The position numbers were made by a program, and so were the translations under genes. A stretch of DNA of 64,000 nucleotides, from NCBI RefSeq assembly GCF_949987515.2, contig NC_082694.2, positions 39,865,951 through 39,929,950 on the forward strand, written 5' to 3'. This stretch comes from Delphinus delphis (taxonomy: Eukaryota > Chordata > Mammalia > Artiodactyla > Delphinidae). The notes under the pieces are model-generated. The model did no database searches. It had not been told where the DNA came from and was given only the letters and a program-made list of their open reading frames with translations. Positions 22,480 through 33,370 of the stretch are shown piece by piece. The stretch's first letter is position 1; every line of letters starts with the position of its first letter.

Positions 22480-22866
22480 TGTGTTTAGAAAGATAATAGT
22501 ATATTGCTCAGGGGCAAGTGATTCAGATTTCTACAAGAAGATTTCCATTCTTTTGTCTTCCATCTTGAATTTTCACTAACTTATTTGAAGCTGCCTCTTT
22601 TACTAGAACCAGTGAGGATCCGTGAGCCTGTTTTGTAGAAGTCCCTGGAAAGTGGTAGAAACTCAGCTGGAGCCAGGCTGTAGACACCAGGCGCTATGCA
22701 TTGCAGAGATGTTTCAAGTTATCCCTTGTGGACAGTTGGCACTGTTCAGTGTTAAAGGGCTCCATAGTGGCATTTCAGAGAGCACTCCAACCCTCCCTCC
22801 AGCTCAAGTGACAAGTTGAGTTTACAAATGATGTGCTCTACTCACCCTACCTGGAGTTTCTGGCTT
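22479..22866. other. Unassigned sequence
   Basis: Nothing recognised before the SINE insertion site. Confidence 0.35.
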
Positions 22867-23108
22867 AAAAGTGAATAGTCAGGGGCTTCCCTGGTGGCGC
22901 AGTGGTTGGGAGTCCGCCTGCCGATGCAGGGGACACAGGTTCGTGCCCCAGTCCGGGAAGATTCCACATGCCGTGGAGCGGCTGGGCCCGTGAGCCATGG
23001 ATGCTGAGCCTGTGCGTCTGGAGCCTGTTGCTCCACAACGGGAGAGGCCACAACAGTGAGAGGCCCGCGTACCGCAAAAAAAGAAAAAAAAAAAAAGTGA
23101 ATAGTCAG
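22867..23108 (+). mobile_element. Young CHR-type SINE with perfect 16-bp TSD
   Basis: The element (22883-23092) opens with 'gggcttccctggtggcgcag', has an A-box-like tggcgcagtgg (22895-22905) and a B-box-like ggttcgtgccc (22938-22948). It continues with the 'ggagaggccacaacagtgagaggcccgcgtacc' body and an A-rich tail. The 16-bp sequence aaaagtgaatagtcag is present perfectly at 22867-22882 and 23093-23108. Low divergence and the perfect TSD indicate a recent insertion. This subtype is the most abundant SINE in toothed and baleen whales, making it the best taxonomic marker in the window. Confidence 0.97.
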
Positions 23109-23602
23109 AACTCTCAAGATGTGTAAAGGGAAAGGTTTTACTACCTAGTGGGAAATGATCTTTGAAGTTGACTCTTAGTGGATTGGCAAAGTAGACAGAC
23201 GGACCGCTGTGACTCAGAGGCCAAGTGAGAAACTTCTGGGGCTCTTTCACAAGAAAAAGGGGCAAGGTGGTAACAGGAGATGAGGGACTTGTGACTTACC
23301 AATCTGGAGTTCAGCCCATTCATTCCTTTTTTGAAGGAAACAAATAACATTCTGCTAAAATGACAGTGATCTTTGGATTGGAGTTTGTTCTCTACGGTTT
23401 GTGAGATGTTTTTTCATTTGCATAATTTCTTTCTGCACTTTCTTGATTACAGGTTATAATGAGTGGGGGGAAAGGAAGAATGAAAGGAGAATGCCCAATG
23501 CATAGAAACCAACTTCTGTCATGGAGATTTAGCCTTGTCACATGTGCGTTCTAGGGATAGAGATACTAGAGATCGGATGGGCGCCCCTCTGTGGTTGGAG
23601 AC
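23109..23602. other. Unassigned sequence
   Basis: No recognised repeat or exon. Confidence 0.35.
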
Positions 23603-24424
23603 AAGAATCCAATTCTTTTCTTGGGGTTTTAATTAATTAATTTTTAATATCTTTATTGGAGTATAATTGCTTTACAATGGTGTGTTAGTTTCTGCTTTAT
23701 AACAAAGTGAATCAGCTATACATATACATATATCCCCATATCTCCTCCCTCTTGCGTCTCCCTCCCACCCTCCCTATCTCACCCCTCTAGGTGATCACAA
23801 AGCACTGAGCTGATCTCCCTGTGCTATGCGGCTGCTTCCCACTAGCTATGTACTTTACATTTGGTAGTGTATATATGTCCATGCCACTCTCTCACTTCGT
23901 CCCAGCTTACCCTTCCCCCTCCCCGTGTCCTCAAGTCCATTCTCTATGTCTGTGTCTTTATTCCTGTCCTGCCTCTAGGTTCTTCATAACCATTTTTATT
24001 TTTAAGATTCCATATATATATGTGTTAGCATACAGTATTTGTTTTTCTCTTTCTGACTTACTTCACTCTGTATGACAGACTCTAGGTCCATCCACCTCAC
24101 TACAAATAACTCAATTTCGTTTCTTTTTATGGCTGAGTAATATTCCATTGTATATATGTGCCACATCTTCTTTATCCATTCATCTGTCGATGGACACTTA
24201 GGTTGCTTCCATGTCCTAGTTATTGTAAATAGTGCTGCAATGAACATTGTGGTACATGTATCTTTTTGAATTATGGTTTTCTCAGAGTATATGCCCAATA
24301 GTGGGATTGCTGGTCATATGGTAGTTCTATTTTTAGTTTCATAAGGAACCTCCATACTTTTCTCCATAGTGGCTGTATCAATTTACATTCCCACCAACAG
24401 TGCAAGAGGGAAGAACCCGATTTT
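23603..24424 (-). mobile_element. 5'-truncated L1 (antisense), 3' UTR plus ORF2 end
   Basis: Body about 23617-24410. From the right, the minus strand reads the end of L1 ORF2, then the 3' UTR ('tatttctgctttataacaaagtgaatcagc' and 'ctctaggtgatcacaaagcactgagc' on the plus strand). A minus-strand frame at 24002-24298 encodes the ORF2 C-terminus, including '[18 protein letters not shown]' and 'YYSAIKRNEI'. The flanks aagaatccaattct (23603-23616) and aagaacccgatttt (24411-24424) match at 11 of 14 positions, a plausible decayed TSD. Confidence 0.9.
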
Positions 24425-25269
24425 GACTTCATTTAGGATCCAGTGTCTACCAGGGCAGCAGAGTTCAGCAGGCAGACTCTTCCACTACCTCACTGAATGA
24501 ACAATGTCTGCTGTCTTGTGCATGAAAAACACCAAGGAAAATCTTAATAGTTTTACACAATCCCTGATAGTTTTCTAAATCTTCAACAATATTTTTCCCT
24601 CCCAGAATCAGGGCAGATTTTTATAGCATTCTCAAGTGCATGTGCTCTTTTTTTTTTTTTTAAATAAAACCAAGCATTAAAAAAAGGGCCAAGACTAGTG
24701 CTATTTTGTTATCGCCTTAGATTATTTCAAGATTGTACTAGAGAAAATGTGTATCCCAATTTGCCTCAATCAGAAATGAGTGTGTGTGAATGAGGAGGTC
24801 TTTAAAATATTTAAACATGGATTCTTTTCCTCCTCAGAGGTGCAAGGATGTTGCCTTCAACACCTTTCTTGCTGGAGAGAATTGAGCATTTGGTTTTATC
24901 AGACTGGCATGGTAATGAAGCTATTTTGATAGAAATAGCCTCATTACTATTCATTTTTGCTGGCTCTCAACTAATTCTTGAACCAAAGTTCTGTTTTTTC
25001 CCCACCAGAGGAGAAGAGGCACAACAAGCAAAATAAGAAGATATCCTTAGCCTCTGAAGCTAATGACAAACGCAGACCCAGTTCTGTCCATGGAGCCGTT
25101 TTGGAGGCACCTGCCTCTACCTGTGATGATTCCCCACAGCACCACCTGGCAGCGTGAAGGGTTGCTCTTCCTCCTCCTTGCCTTCCCTAAAACACATGCC
25201 ATTCTATTCAGAGGGGGGCCTTGCCGTCCAGAGGTCACATTCATCTCCTGTCCTTTCTTAACATGGTGT
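24425..25269. other. Unassigned sequence with a T14 run
   Basis: A T run occupies 24648-24661. No other feature is recognised. Confidence 0.35.
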
Positions 25270-25385
25270 AACCAGGAGCATCTTGCACTGGATTGAAGAG
25301 ATCTGGCTTCAGTCTAGTTCTTCTTCTAGCTGTATGACCTTGACCACATCATCAAACCATTCTGGTACCATTCTTTCCCCAGTCT
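25270..25385 (+). mobile_element. MIR 5' part
   Basis: 'gaagagatctggcttcagtctagttcttcttctagctgtatgacc' and 'ttccccagtctttcc' follow the sense MIR head and core; it is cut off by the older L1-like sequence to the right. Confidence 0.6.
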
Positions 25386-26560
25386 TTCCATTTTAAAATA
25401 AACTATTGTAGAACAGCTGTAGATTTACAAAATTTGCAAAGACAGTAGAGTGTCCGTGTGTAAGTCCCTCACGCTTTCCCCTGTGAATAACATTTTACGT
25501 TTGTCATAACTAAGGAACCAGCTTTGATGCATTACTATTAACTAAAGTCTACATTTTACTCAGATTTTACTAGTCTTATAATGTCCTTTTTCTGTTTCAG
25601 AATCTCGTCCAGGATACCATTTAGTTGTTTCCTTAGCCTCCTCTGGTCTGTGACAGTTTCTCAGATTTTTCTTGTTTCTGCTGACTTTGACAGTTCTGAA
25701 GAATACTTGTCAGGTAGAATGTCTCAATTTGGGCTCGTCTGATGTTTCTCTCATGGTTAGACAGGGGTTTTCGGGTTTGTGGGGGAAGACCGTAGAGGTA
25801 AAGTACCTTTCTCATTACATCATATGAGTGGTACATGCTTTTAGCTGATAGTTATCCTTGATCACCTGGCCAAGGTAGTGTTTGCCGGATTTCTCCACTG
25901 TAAAGTCTCCCCACTCTTCTTCCATACTCTACTCTTTGGAAACAAGTCACTAAGTGCAGCCCACATGCAAGGTGGTGGGTAGAGGAGATTAAGTTCCACC
26001 TCCTGGTGGGAGAGTATTTACATAAATTATTTGGAACACTTCTGTAAGGGAGTTGGATCTCTTCTCTCCGTGTATTTATTCAATCATTTCTTTATTATCA
26101 ATGTGGACTTGTGGATATATATTTTATTTTTCCAGTTTTATTGAGATATAAACAACATGTAATGTGAATATATAGTTTAAATTTTAGATTTTAAGCCAAC
26201 ACTGTTGTTCCTTATTTTGTTCTTCAAATTGTTAACAGTTTTGGCTGTTAGGCTGTTAGTTTGGCTTGCTCTTTCAAGTTGGATTCTGTGTAACTTTTGC
26301 CATGCCGTCATCATTTTGTTTTGTGAGCACTTCTATACTTTCTGCCACTGCATGATGCTTTAGGCTCATCATGTGTATTCCCTGCCTTGGCCCTGCAATC
26401 AACCATTTCTCCAAGGAACCCTGGTTCCTGTTATTAGAGAATGGTGTTAGAAACTTTGGTTTTTAGGATCTGCGTGTTAGGTATGACTTCCCATTTTCTA
26501 AAATCCACCTTTTATATGTACACCATTGTGTCCTGTTGGACATACAGAGAAGTATATTAT
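25386..26560 (-). mobile_element. Old L1 3'-end-like LINE, second copy
   Basis: The same word order as at 1115-2540 appears here: 'gatttacaaaatttgcaaagacagtagag', 'gtttcagaatctcgtccaggatacc', 'ttgacagttctgaagaatac', 'gatgtttctctcatggttagac', 'ggatttctccactgtaaagt' and 'atttctccaaggaaccctgg'. A short piece near 26125-26200 ('cagttttattgagatataaacaacatg') looks like a further L1 3' fragment embedded in it. Family assignment is by pattern only. Confidence 0.65.
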
Positions 26561-26639
26561 GTCTTTCCCTCAAGGTTAATATAGGTAAGTATCATAAAAA
26601 AGAATATGTAATCAAGTGTTAGAGTTTTGGGCTAAAATC

Positions 26640-26930
26640 AAAAGGGAGTATAGATTCTCATAGACTCGTTATTCACATCCAGTTCTAGGCTGGAATTGGG
26701 AAATGTTAAATTATTTACACGGGTATGTTAACAGTCTGAATAAATGCTGCTCACTTCAGGCGTGGGTCCCCAAGCCATCTCCTTTGCTACAGAAAGGAGA
26801 AGTGTCGACGGCTTAAATATTTGAGGAACACTTCCTGGAGGAGGTGGCACTTGTCTTGGTACTTGAAGGACAGATGCTTGTTAGGGGCAAAGGAAATATT
26901 CTTGTATGTCTCTTTGGGAAAGATAGTAGA
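26640..26930 (-). mobile_element. Possible L2-like remnant (antisense)
   Basis: 'cacttcctggaggaggtggcacttgtcttggtacttgaaggac' resembles the antisense L2 segment 'gaggaggtgacatttgagctg..cttgaaggatg'. Weak support elsewhere. Confidence 0.35.
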
Positions 26931-28039
26931 AAAAACTAGCTCAGAGATGGGGTCCTAAAGGACTTATTAAATGTCATTGTTCTTAGGAGACTTGAAGTCT
27001 ATCATGGATTTCTCCACTGTTACAAGGGTGTGTTCCCTTAATCCAGACCCCCCAAAATGTCGACATTTAGTTAAAATATTCTTAATGTTTTCTATATGAA
27101 GGGAGAGGGAGCCAACTGAGCTCATACCAATAGTCATAATTATTAAATGTCTGCTGAACACTTCGGTGGTGGAGATTGGGACAAGTTGCATATCCTTTAT
27201 GTGGCAGCAGCTGCACGCTCGCGTGCTCCAATGTTTGGTGCGCTTTTTAACTTTTGGCGTTCTTCTATGTAAAGAGCTTTGTGGAGTCTATAGAAATTAA
27301 TTTTGAGATGTTCCAGGGGATTTTTCCCTTGGAGCAGAGTAGCCAAAATGAATAGGGCCAGCACTGACACAAGCTCTTTAATGGATGTAGTCTTGTAAAA
27401 GTGTTCATTAGCTTCAGCTGGGTCATCATTAAATAAAATGACCTCCATCAAAAGTCTTAGGTCAAGTGTGCTTGCTTCAGACCCAGGTCTTTAGGTCTTT
27501 GAATGCTGGACTGTGTTTTTGTTCCAGTAAAAATGGCTAGAACTTACCTGTTCTGCTAGACCAGGTGGTTTTCTTTATTCATTAAGGAGTTCAGTGTGAA
27601 TTGACTCATTGATAGGAAATAGGTCTCAAGACAGAAACAAACCTTTTCACACACTAGAGCAGAAAATATAGGAAATAGAAATGTTCCTCTTCCACACACA
27701 AGCTTTACCTACCACAGCATCTAAAGAAAGTTTTTAGCTATGGAAAATAGAAGAAGCTTTGTTCTTGATGATATTACAATAGCACTTAATTATACTTACC
27801 TTACTGCATGGTTTCATCTAACATCATCCCAAGATATATAATGATGTGCAGTAAATGCATCACATAGAAGAGTTGATCTAGAAAGCCACAGACCAGTGTG
27901 GGAGGAGGGGTCCACTGTATTTTATGCTAGTAAAACTACTTTGACTTGGGCAAGAAGGACAGATGGTGGATGTGAAGAATTATCGTTATCCCCTCGGGTT
28001 ATGTTAAAACAATGTGTTTGGACATTCGAGTGATTTTTT
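26931..28039. other. Unassigned sequence with an 84-codon minus-strand frame
   Basis: The minus-strand frame at 27197-27451 encodes a peptide of balanced composition with a hydrophobic stretch ('ELVSVLALFILATLLQG') and a basic/acidic tail. I do not recognise it. Just upstream on the minus strand lies a good splice-donor-like aacaggtaagt (about 27543-27555), but no matching acceptor precedes the frame. No poly-A or TSD signs of a processed copy are visible. Confidence 0.3.
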
Positions 28040-28539
28040 CCCTTCAGCTGTTGCAGCTACGTTCTCATGGAGTGCCTCATCCAGGGCTTCAGCCTCACAG
28101 CTCCTGATGCCTCTTTCTCCACCAATCTCCACCACTACTTCACTTTAGCAGCTGCTCTCATAGCAGCTACTAGCCCTTGTCGTCAACTGGAGTTGCTCCA
28201 TGTTTGAAATCCTGAACTCTGAAATCCTCCTTTCTGACCACAACCTCTGATCCTTCTATCAGTCCCCACTCTTTCATGCCCTTGAAATATGTTCTTTGGT
28301 CTCATTGGGACTCTTGGTCTCTTGACCTCTCCTTATGTTAGCAGTCCCTCACTCCCTCCCAACTCAATCCCTAGTCCTGCCCTGTTTGTACAGCCATTTC
28401 AGCTGTACTCTCACAAGCATTCAGTTCTCTCACTCCTTTGACTTTTTGTTTTATCTTTCATTCTAGTCTCAGGCTAATGATTTCTCTCTCCCTCCTCCCT
28501 CATCCTCCCCTTCTCCCCATCTACCTTTCTCCTTCTCTT

Positions 28540-28590
<51 letters not shown>

Positions 28591-29439
28591 ATTTCTTGTG
28601 CTGGGCTTCTAGGCACTATGGAAGACAATTTCCTAACCAGAATGATCTACCTCATTAAAAATCCTTGATTTTCAACCTTATCTCAATGGTGAAGCTGTTT
28701 AGTAGTTCCAGGGCAGGGACCAGGGTGGGGTGAGTGAGGTGCCAAGAATGCAAAATTTAAAGAGACACTCACTCCTGGAGCCAACTCTGCATTTGCTGGA
28801 TGCTGAGAATGAGTGCCTTCTTAAGTTGTGTGCCCTAGGTGCCCCACTAGCCGCACTCTAGGCTTGACCCAGACATTTACTCATCTCTAGTTACCTCTTT
28901 CATGGGTCGCTCGAGGTAGCCATTCTCATCTTTATCACTGTCCTCAATCTACCTGTAAACCATACATAGAAGATGACTTTATCTATTTCAGTGAAAAAAT
29001 ACTGGTCACCAGATTTGAATTTCCTCAGCTTCCATCCTGCCACCAAACATACCTAATCCTTTACCTTCTTCCGTTCTCTTTGCCTTAAGAGATGTTCCAC
29101 ATTCTCCCACCTTTGCTCTTGGTCGCATCACTTAAACTCTCTAGAATCCTCACCCATCAATTACCCTCTCCCTCTCTTGCATTGATACCTTGTAAATATT
29201 ATTGAGTCTCTCCTTTACTAAAAATAGAGTAAACCTATTTTTTGTAAACCTCTTTTCTTAACCTTGCCTTCCTTTTGAGTTAGTCCTCATCTCCAGTGGG
29301 TGTGAAAAATGTTCTACACTCTTCCTTATCCTCAGGCAGTACAATCTAATTTTTTATCTGACTTCTGCTCCCATCATTATACCGTGTACTGTCTTGGAGT
29401 TCCTGGTGAACCCCCAATGTCCATTGGTTCATTGGTTCT
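28040..29439 (+). repeat. Pyrimidine-rich sequence, possibly upstream L2/CR1-like LINE
   Basis: The region is rich in C and T on the plus strand and contains blocks such as 'aaatcctcctttctgaccacaacc' whose translation includes a Ser-Asp-His-Asn word seen in LINE endonucleases. It leads directly into better supported L2 sequence. It is interrupted by a pure CT microsatellite. The assignment is tentative. Confidence 0.3.
28544..28588. repeat. (CT)n microsatellite
   Basis: About 45 bases of uninterrupted CT dinucleotides within a longer pyrimidine tract starting near 28484. Confidence 0.95.
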
Positions 29440-30590
29440 TCTGAGTCTTCATCTTATCCATCCTCTCTGTGCTGTCAGCTTGACCCTGCTCTCCCTGTGT
29501 CTGAGGCATTCCATTCTGGTTCCCCACTCACCTCTCTGGTGCCTCTTCCTCAGTCCCCTTTTCTGGCCTCTCTCCCTTGTCTGATCCTCAAGTCTCATAC
29601 TGGCTCTTCTCAGCTTACACCACACTCTTCCTTCGAGTGACTACCCACTCCTGTGGCTTCAGCTACTCACCTATACATTCCTTGATGAAACCCATATCAT
29701 ATTTTCTAGCTGACACTTCCCCATTGAACTCCTGATCCAGTTCTTCAAGCTCAGTATTTCCAAAACCAAACTATCTTTTGCCCCAAACCTGTCCTCTTTT
29801 TGAATTTTTTTCTTCATTAAGGCATAGTTATCATCTAGTTAACCAAGTTAGGAGTTTCAAAATCAGTTTTGAATTTTTCTTTTTCATCCTCCTTATAGCA
29901 AATCAGTTGATTCAATCATCAAAATGTTCCTTCACATTGACCCTCTTTATACCCTCTGTTAACATCTTAATTTATTATTTCTTGAGTGAACAAATTCAGT
30001 AAGCCCTAACTGGTCCCTTGACCTTGACTTCAGTCACTTCCCTTTATATCATTCTGAAATACCAGGTTTGGTGTTGTCATTCCCCTGATCAAAACCTCTG
30101 GTGACTCCCCATTGACCATGTGAAACTCAGATCCAGATTCCTTAGTGTGATATTCAATACCTCTCACAGTTTACCTCTCCAGGCTCCTTTTCTGCCTCTT
30201 CCCTTTTAACCGTATACCCTCTGGGACTCCAGCCATCCTGCTTACTAGCTGCTTTCTGAACATGTTTTCATGTCCTAGAATGTCTCTCTAACCTTCGCTT
30301 TCTGGTCAACTCCTATTTATTCTTCAGGACCTGGTTCAAGTGTCACCTCTCTCAAGAGGCTTCCTTTGTCTTTCTCTCTCTCTTTCCCCTGTCTTATAAA
30401 AACTTTACCCAGTCTTCTATTAAAGCATGTATTTATTGCATTGGAGGTAGTGGTATATATATCTCAGTCTGTTCCACTAAGCTATGAACTTAATTTTGGG
30501 AATCAAGCCTTAGTCACATCAGTAACCCCTGCATCTAACATGGAACTTTACATATAGTAGGTATTCCAACATGTTTCTTGAAAAAGTAAT
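29440..30590 (+). mobile_element. L2 LINE, long 3' copy
   Basis: Sense L2 blocks appear in order: 'ccactcctgtggcttcagctactcacctata', 'gtatttccaaaaccaaactatc', 'cctgatcaaaacctctggtgactccccattgacc', 'tacctctccaggctcc', 'actcctatttattcttcaggacctggttcaagtgtcacctc', and the 3' end 'acatggaactttacatatagtaggtattccaac'. No open frame remains. It is an ancient, inactive element of unusually good length for this window. Confidence 0.75.
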
Positions 30591-30949
30591 TGTTCCTGCT
30601 CTGAAGCTAATTTAAAGGGTGACTTTGGGCAGTTGCTTCTCTTGCTTGGCCCCAGTTTGCTCCTCTGTAAGAGAAATGAATTGGACTAAAGGGTCTGAAA
30701 TTTCTGTGATTCTGTGCTGGCATCTCTTGGATTTTGGATCTGCCTGAGAGGCCGCTAGGGGACATGTAGATGCAGCTTATATCAAAAGTCCGTTGAAGCA
30801 CTACACAGAAGCAACTTGTGGGGAAAGCAAGGAAGAGGCAAGGCAAGTAAAAGGGAAGATAAAATGAGAAAAGCATTCAGAAAGAAAGAAGAAGTGTCCC
30901 TGCCGAATCTCACGCCTTCAGAATCTTGTTGTTCGTTGGTAAACATTTC
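30591..30949. other. Unassigned sequence
   Basis: No recognised feature; possible weak MIR similarity near 30600-30720 ('gggtgactttgggcagttgcttctcttgc..cagtttgctcctctgtaag') in sense orientation. Confidence 0.35.
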
Positions 30950-31180
30950 TGATGTATCTGCTGTTTGTGAAGGCCATAGTCCTGTTTGCTGTGAGGAGCA
31001 CAGTACAAGTTTAAGACATGATCGCTGCCCTCAGTGAACTTGTGCTTAAGTTTGTGAGGGCTATAGGTATATAAAATTATGATTACAAGGACGCATGAGT
31101 GAGTGTAAGATATTATCTAAGGTGAGAAGAAACACAGTCTTTGGGGGACAGATGGACAGGGCAGTCAGTAGCACATATAG
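30950..31180 (-). mobile_element. L2-like remnant (antisense)
   Basis: 'gtaaacatttctgatgtatctgctgtttgtgaagg', 'agacatgatcgctgccctcagtgaacttg' and 'tataaaattatgattacaagg' follow the antisense L2 3' layout ('acagtccctgccctcaaggagcttac'). Confidence 0.5.
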
Positions 31181-31984
31181 TCCTCTTGTGTGGAGTACAA
31201 AATCATGCCCCTTCCCCTGGCTTGGTTAATGGAGTGTGGACTAGACTTCCCATCTCCACTCCCCACTGAGCAGGCCTGTACAGGGCAAAACCAACAAAAC
31301 TGTGTAGAGGTGCTGCTCCTAGCTTCCCTCTCCAGGGAAGGCCCAAGCCAGGGTGTAGAGAGAGGACACGAGCGCCATTGACACAGTAATGCCCAGATGC
31401 TCCGTGAGGCTCATTGGTCAGGGGGCTGGCCTCCACGATCTTGATTTAATCACACTGTGCTGGCCAAACCTGTGCAAGGGTCACTGGGAGCTTAGTTCAT
31501 TTCTTCTTGACTTTTCCTTCCCTCCTGCCTTAAGTGAGATTGTGGGACTTGTTGATTTCAGGCCAGGATTCTTATGCCAAAGGGGATGATCTCGTAATGG
31601 AACCCTCCTTCCTGCTACCCCTCCTCTCTATACATTTGCTCTACCTGACTTACCTCAGCCTGTCTAGGACCCTGCTGCTGCTGTAGTGGCAGTGGAGTAT
31701 GCCCAGAAAAGGTCCAGATGCTGTGCCGTGCCTTTTGCTGTGCTGGGCACACTGGCAGGCCTGGAGCTGGCCAAGGGAGGACCCACTAAGTGGTCAAAGA
31801 TGGGAGTGAATTCCAGTGCCCAGTGTCCTGCTGTCTGCTGTGGTGTCTGGCAGGTAGGAGAAAGCCTGTGTGTGATGTGAAGGGCCTTCCAGTGGACTCA
31901 GTGACCCTCCTGGGCGGCCAGACCTCTTTTCCTTCCTCCTCCATCGCTCATTTCTCTCTTTCAACTTCATTCCCTGGTGGGCTG
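31181..31984. other. Unassigned sequence
   Basis: No recognised repeat. Moderately GC-rich with short frames on both strands and no recognised motifs. Confidence 0.35.
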
Positions 31985-32360
31985 GCTGGGAATCAGCAGA
32001 GGGAAAAAGTAATTGAAGTGCTTAAGAGGAATTGTTTGCGGGAGGAAGAGGCAGGGTCAAAAGGAGAACAATTAAGAAGTGATGTGATACAACTGTGCGG
32101 AGAAGAATTTAGTATGAATATAATGATCAATTTCCTAATAATTAGGTCTCTAAGACGGCTGAATAGTTCCCCAAGAGGCAGTGGTGGGAACCCCATTGCT
32201 TGGTCATTTCTAATTAGACTGGAGAAGCACTCACAGAAAATGCTGCAGAGAAAATCCCTCATGCAGGGGGATGGGCACGTGACCCAGGGGGGCCTCCGTT
32301 AGCTCTCATTTCTATGATTCATTGATGAGCACATAATTCACTGATTAGTTAGGCAGCCAA
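31985..32360. promoter_or_regulatory. Candidate conserved non-coding element (repeat-poor)
   Basis: AT-rich, repeat-free stretch with clustered homeodomain-like words: 'cctaataattagg' (itself a palindrome, about 32132-32144), 'ttctaattagac' and 'gaacaattaagaag', plus 'aatgatcaattt'. The plus-strand 170-codon frame that crosses it (31790-32302) has no recognisable domain. Conservation must be tested by alignment. Confidence 0.35.
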
Positions 32361-32689
32361 ACTTTAAGGAGTTTATTGGTTTCTCACCTCACCTCTGGCC
32401 CTTTTAAATTGACCAGATCTATTATCTTCAAAGAGAAAATCCAAGGCAGGCAGTGACCTAGGCCAGGGAAGATGCTGCCTCATTTCTACCAAGAGTTTGA
32501 ACAGGAAAAACCAGTCCCATTCTTCATTGGCTATGCAGTGGGTGTGAACAGTTTGAGGTTTTACCTGGTGATGTTTCCTTCTCCTTAAGAGCCTGCAGGG
32601 TACTTAGGAGTTTTATAGAGAGAAGGGATATTTTTAACTAGCATCCATTTGGTAACCAAGTGCCTTAACAAGAGCTAGTGCAGTGTGCC
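32361..32689. other. Unassigned sequence
   Basis: Nothing recognised. Confidence 0.35.
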
Positions 32690-32940
32690 AGCTCTGGGGC
32701 CAGCCTGCCCAGGGCTGGTACCGGCTCAATTCTTTGACATGTGACCTTGGGTCAGTTCCTAAGCGTTCTGTGCCTCTTTTCCCCTTCTGTAATATGGTGC
32801 CCGTAATGATAGATACCTCATTTGGTTTTCGTGAGGATGAAGCAAGTTAATATTGGGAAAATCTATAGGATTGTGCCTGTCAAGTACTATGGATCAGTGC
32901 TATCTTGGTGGTTGGTGGCCGTTATTATTACTAAGTTATA
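32690..32940 (+). mobile_element. MIR
   Basis: 'gtgcagtgtgccagctctgggg', 'catgtgaccttgggtcagttcc', 'cctcttttccccttctgtaatatgg', 'atacctcatttggttttcgtgaggatgaagc' and 'gattgtgcctgtcaagtac' form a nearly complete sense MIR. Confidence 0.8.
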
Positions 32941-33039
32941 GTCGCTGTTGAGGCATATGTCCTCCTTTAGAAGTCCTGACTTTGTTAGTGTTCTGTTTAC
33001 CACTGATAGGAGAGAATGGAGTGTTTTTTGGGTGTCCTT

Positions 33040-33144
33040 ATGCATCTGAGCATGTGCCTCAGCAGGTATTTATTGAGTCTCTACTGTGTGCAAAGAGATA
33101 GGAGTCCCTGCCCTCAAAAGGCAAATGATGGTGTGTGTGTGGGG

Positions 33145-33175
<31 letters not shown>

Positions 33176-33370
33176 CACTTGGGGTAGAAGAGAGTAAGCG
33201 TACAGGTAACTATCCTAGGAAGTTTGTGGAGTGCCACGAGAGACCCTCTCGTGTGGGAGTAGCAAGGACACAGTCATCTCATCTGACTGAGGTGCAGCCA
33301 GTGGTCAGGGAGGAAGTGTCAGGCAGGAGGTGGTGAGGGGAGCAGGCCTTGGGGGATGGCAGAGAGCACT
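33040..33370 (-). mobile_element. L2-like 3' region (antisense) with TG microsatellite
   Basis: 'cagcaggtatttattgagtctctactgtgtgc' and 'gagtccctgccctcaaaaggc' are antisense L2 3' words, and 'gtggtcagggaggaagtgtcagg' fits the distal part. A TG-rich microsatellite (33129-33176) has expanded inside it. Confidence 0.6.
33129..33176. repeat. (TG)n microsatellite with a G5 interruption
   Basis: TG units interrupted once by ggggg and once by gcgtgc. Confidence 0.93.

Noticed and set aside
22883..23092. tRNA gene, from A-box and B-box-like words
   Set aside because: The tRNA-like head is part of a SINE with poly-A tail and TSD, and it cannot fold as a normal tRNA.
27540..27560. Exon boundary from aacaggtaagt on the minus strand
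   Set aside because: A donor-like word alone is common, and no acceptor-plus-frame arrangement supports an exon.
31790..32302. 170-codon plus-strand frame
   Set aside because: Composition changes along its length and it crosses a candidate regulatory patch without any domain or splice support.
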